From assembly GCA_002005505.1 (NCBI GenBank), contig KV908397.1:79134-143133 (forward strand): DNA of 64,000 nt, in the 5' to 3' direction. A model generated the notes under the pieces. It made no database searches. It was not told the origin of the DNA and was given only the letters and a program-made list of their open reading frames with translations. Below, one piece after another: positions 60,427 through 64,000 of this stretch. The position numbers and the translations under genes are program-made. The number at the start of each line of letters is the position of its first letter. The first letter of the stretch is position 1. This DNA comes from Botryococcus braunii. Lineage: Eukaryota; Chlorophyta; Trebouxiophyceae.

Positions 60427-62098
60427 GATCTCATGTAAAGATCTTCCCAAAGAGGTTTGGACTATAGTATTATCCTTTTTGGGCCCTTGCGACATCAGGA
60501 TAGCACGCCTCGTCTCTACGACCTTGCGCTTGGCTTCCATACCATGCATAGAAACGCTGGACGTCCGCTATGGTCGTCATTCTAATCCAGATCGTGTGTC
60601 TGAATATGCAAAACTGCGGAAAATACTTGGAGTTTTCTCAAATGTTACCGACCTGAACCTCAGCATCTGGCTTCCTCGGCATGCCAAATTACTGGAGCCC
60701 CCAGCAGAGGGCCCAGCGGTCGTTCCACTACTCGACACTCTCCAGGTGCATTTCGAACGGCAGGTGCATTTCGATTTGGACGCAAAGGGAGCGCTACATG
60801 TGCTTGCTGTGAAACTCGAGTCGGCGACCAAACTCAAATCGCTGGGGATCTATGATTTCGTAGGGGTTTTGAGGCCTCACAGCATGGAGGATTTGGCTCT
60901 CGCCGTTGGTAACTGCCGCGTTCTGCAGAACCTCAATATCTATTTTTCAGATATTTCGGACGACGATGACATATTTTCTAGAGGCCCAGTCGGTCGTACA
61001 CTTGCGGCGCACCTGGGCACGAATCTGCGTTCGCTTTGCATAACACCTGCTGACTTCCAGTTTTTCGCGTGTTTACTACCCCTTGCGTCTACCCTGCCAT
61101 GCTTGCAGGATCTCCGGCATGTGAATGTCGATAATATAAGACGAAGCATTGCACCCCTCACGAAGCTCACGGCACTCAGTGTGCAGAACATTGGCTTGTG
61201 GGTCGAGAATTTGACTCCGCTCTCCAACCTTTCTTCCTTAGAGGAGTTGGAGCTGTACGGTGGGCCAGACCCCTTACCCCAGGCAGATTGCAATCTGCCC
61301 TTCGCTGACCTACAACACGTGATTCAGCCCATGACCAAGCTGCGATATATCAGGCTTGACCAAGTTATTTTGGACCCTGCCAGGGACATGGAAGTGATGG
61401 GACTGCGCACTCTTTTGGAACAACAAACCTCAGTCACTCGGCTTGCTTTCACACGTGACCTCGATGTGGCAGCGTGTATTGCCCATGCACCTGGCTTCTC
61501 ACGATTGCGAGCCCTCTCCTTGTCATTGTCAGATAGAGCCCTCCAGGATTTGTGGGGTTTGAGACAGCTTGCCAACTCCTGGGCGAGCCTTGAGCATCTC
61601 AGTTTGAGGTGTCGAATCCGTACTTGCCGGGTGTTTGTAGAGCACTTGAAACACTTGCCGCAATTGACAAGTTTGCAACTGATGGCTGCGGGTTTACTTG
61701 TACCCGAATCAGACATGTCTGCCCGCTTCCTGACAGAAGTTCGGCAGCTGAAGGAACTGTCTTTATATAAGGTGCTCTGTCGGAATGGCTGGGCTTCTGA
61801 TGTGAATTATATCACAGCACTGACTGGCTTGACATCGTTGGGACTCACGGGATCATGGAAAACTGGAAGTGAGGGTGCCCGTCCCAGGGGCGTGCCTACC
61901 CCGTATCCCCCACAGTTCAACCAACAGCCTCTGACCAGCGCAGACCTTCAGCCATTGATGGCACTCACCAAGCTGCGGACATTGACGTTACTAGGCGATT
62001 GGCAGCCGGCCAGTGCAGCTGAGTTTTTGGGCAACTTGAACGAAAAATGGTTCCAGATGGGTCTCCCCTTGCCTGTATGCAGTTTTAAAATAAACTAG
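60427..62098 (+). CDS. F-box/leucine-rich-repeat protein, copy C
   Basis: The most diverged of the three copies, about 556 residues in this exon. The F-box reads ISCKDLPKEVWTIVLSFL, with Trp replaced by Cys. The LRR region has clustered replacements around residues 130-270 (SDISDDDDIFSRGPVG, RRSIAPLTKLTALSVQNIGL, GGPDPLPQ), while the last 200 residues are almost identical to the other copies. The open frame is intact, which argues that the gene is or was functional. As in the other copies there is no early in-frame ATG, so a first exon lies upstream. Confidence 0.75.
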
Positions 62099-63090
62099 AG
62101 ATCTGCAAACTAAGTGTCGGACAGCTCGATAGGGGCATGCTCTGAAGAGGAGCATCTTTAGATGTGCCTCTCACACCTCTCCTTGAAGTCGATCCCTTGG
62201 CAGTCCCCGGGAGCCAGAATGACGTGGAACCCTAAGTTGAGTAGGAGAATTTATCATGGTACTCTTATTTAATCGTCTTGAGAATAGGAGGCATAAGCGC
62301 TGACGTGTCTGTGATCCAGTCTATAAGTTAGGATCTTTGATACAGTTTCAATGGCTGTCCTGGTATGACTAGCATTAGAAAAGGTTCCACGAGTGGAAGT
62401 CCTTGAATCTTCGAACTGCTTCTCATTGATTTTCGTGTGGAACGAGTAGGGGACTGTGACTGGTCCGTGTTTGTTTGGGGATGGTTTACAGGGAGGGACA
62501 GACCCCACTAGAAAGCAGGCAGGGCTAGGAGCGGCCTTCCCCTCCTCCCCCCAGATTGGCGGGTTTGGAGATTCCACGTCCAAAAGTGTTTCAGGATCCC
62601 TGTTGCGTTTAGGGCCGGGGGGGTACTGCCGTAGATGTTATTATTGTAAACTCTCCGTGAAAAGCTGGAGGCTTGCAGGCTAAATGCGTGAAAACCACGA
62701 TCTGTCACACAGGGCACCTCACATCTGCCTGACTTGATGGGATCTTTCTGTCTTGTGTGTTTTTGTCATGGTGAGAGTCATGGTCCTCGCCAGACCATGG
62801 CCGGGTCTGGCGAGAACCTCAGAAACACGCCTCATTTCAGCAAAGCACTGCAGGACCACGAGGGTGCCTTCTGAAAACGTGCCCTCCCGCCCAGCCTTGG
62901 CCCTTGCAATCGGCAGGGGCTCTCAACCCCAACTGATCGACAAATCATGGTTGGCCGTGCCCACCCCTTACCCTTGTTGATGGACACGCAGCATCATCTT
63001 CCAATGACCGTTTCATTTTCGTTGTACGTTACACTTTATTAAAACTGTTGCACTTGTTACACTGACTCGTTTCACTTGCATCTTAGATGT

Positions 63091-64000
63091 TAGGCCTGGG
63101 TGGGTGGATGGGTGGGTGTATTCAGCGTTTGTGACTACCAGCAGTATTTCTGTTTACGGGGCGTACTTCTGATGCTTACATAATGTATCTCCACGTGCGT
63201 CGCATCATGCACGCTTTACACTTCTTGCTAGTACTCGCCGGGACACGGCATGCCGGGGCAGCAGTGATGCACCCGACTCACCGTATTCTCAAAGCGCGTC
63301 ACACCCGTTGACATGACGAACCAACCATGTACTGAAAAGGGTAAGCCACTCATGGGTACTATTCAACGGGCCTGATAAATGCTGGAGTCAGCACTTGCCA
63401 CTCTGTTGAAAGCTGAGCTAGACATTCTACCCAAGCTTTGCCTGTCCTTTAAAGCTATCCCGCTGCTGCATAATCCGGTCGCCTTGAGGCCGCACCTCCT
63501 CCACCTGCCAGCGGGCACTGGATGCCGCCGGCACCCCGGGTACGGTACCGCATGTGACACCACTCCGCCCTGCACTTAGAAAAAGAGTAAAGTGTGCGTG
63601 ACCCGGCACACGCGGAGAAGAGATTATGTAAGCACCACCAATATTCCCCGTAGGCCCCATACGGCCATGCAGCAGTACAGGACGTCCCACTGAGCACCGG
63701 CACGGGTGGGAACCGGTGCTCTGTCCTGGTCGCCAGCATAAAAGGGTGGGTACATGTTTTTCACGACTACCCCAATCTGGCAGTTTCTAGACTGAACTTA
63801 CCCGTCATCGACAACCCCAATCTGGCAGTCGTATCTTGCAGGGTTCCCCTACGGGTGCAGGGGCCCCCATCAGCATCCACCAGGTACAAGGCCCCTCTGT
63901 GGTCCGCTTCGCTACTCCTCAAAGCGCTGGCTGCAGATCCCTGCGCAGGCAGGACTGACCTGCAATCTGCCGCCTCTGCCCTTCAAAGAGGAACTCGTGC
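63091..64000. other. No gene recognised
   Basis: GC-richer sequence after the F-box unit. Open frames overlap on both strands without family motifs. A short GGTGGGTGGATGGGTGGGTG run lies at about 63097. A short CCCCAATCTGGCAGT motif is repeated at 63770 and 63813. Confidence 0.4.

Larger units (their letters stand above)
57590..63090 (+). repeat. F-box/LRR repeat unit C
   Basis: Matches unit A from about 20130 and unit B from 27270/37306, ending near CATCTTAGATGT at 63088. The hAT-like element is inserted near its left end. The downstream end equals that of unit B at 40598, where the OPA3 fragment is joined. Confidence 0.85.

Overview
The window is nuclear DNA of a eukaryote. Genes are split by short GT-AG introns, dinucleotide tracts are very long and frequent, and more than a third of the sequence is transposon. 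TGTAA, the poly(A) signal of chlorophyte green algae such as Chlamydomonas and Volvox, lies just after several coding regions (8909, about 13590, about 43138) and in every well-preserved LTR. A green alga is therefore the best guess; the species cannot be named. The nearly intact Copia elements use a copia/Ty5-type half-tRNA primer.

Layout. 1-5.7 kb holds minisatellites and microsatellites without a gene. 5.7-8.9 kb holds an unrecognised multi-exon gene for a secreted protein. 11.6-13.3 kb holds a complete four-exon OPA3-like gene. Its last exon and about 2 kb downstream (13190-15302) recur at 40603-47323, where a 4.5 kb TA-duplicating DNA transposon splits the copy. 15.8-17.0 kb is a dead restriction-endonuclease-type LINE. 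Three near-identical F-box/LRR genes (22.3, 37.4 and 60.4 kb) sit in large shared repeat units. The middle unit was split by a 9.5 kb Copia element (27811-37305), which itself received two solo LTRs. A second Copia element (48542-55552, minus strand) has LTRs that look identical by eye and one frameshift. A small hAT-like element (57663-58329) sits in the third F-box unit.

Most unusual signal. Seven LTRs or LTR fragments share one plan. An upstream copy of a 134-425 bp segment is followed by a linker that starts with a splice donor (GT) and ends at TGTAA, then by a second copy of the same segment. Where the upstream copy has introns, the downstream copy lacks exactly those introns. The clearest case is 34446-35260, where the 287 exonic bases match by eye and two introns of 105 and 109 bp are absent from copy 2. 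The order (U3, unspliced copy, poly(A) signal, spliced copy, short U5, primer site) is what would arise if strong-stop cDNA from a spliced 5' leader were joined to the 3' end of an unspliced transcript. This suggests LTR retrotransposons whose R/U5 region is spliced and rebuilt at each replication cycle. The structure is read from the sequence; the mechanism is inference.
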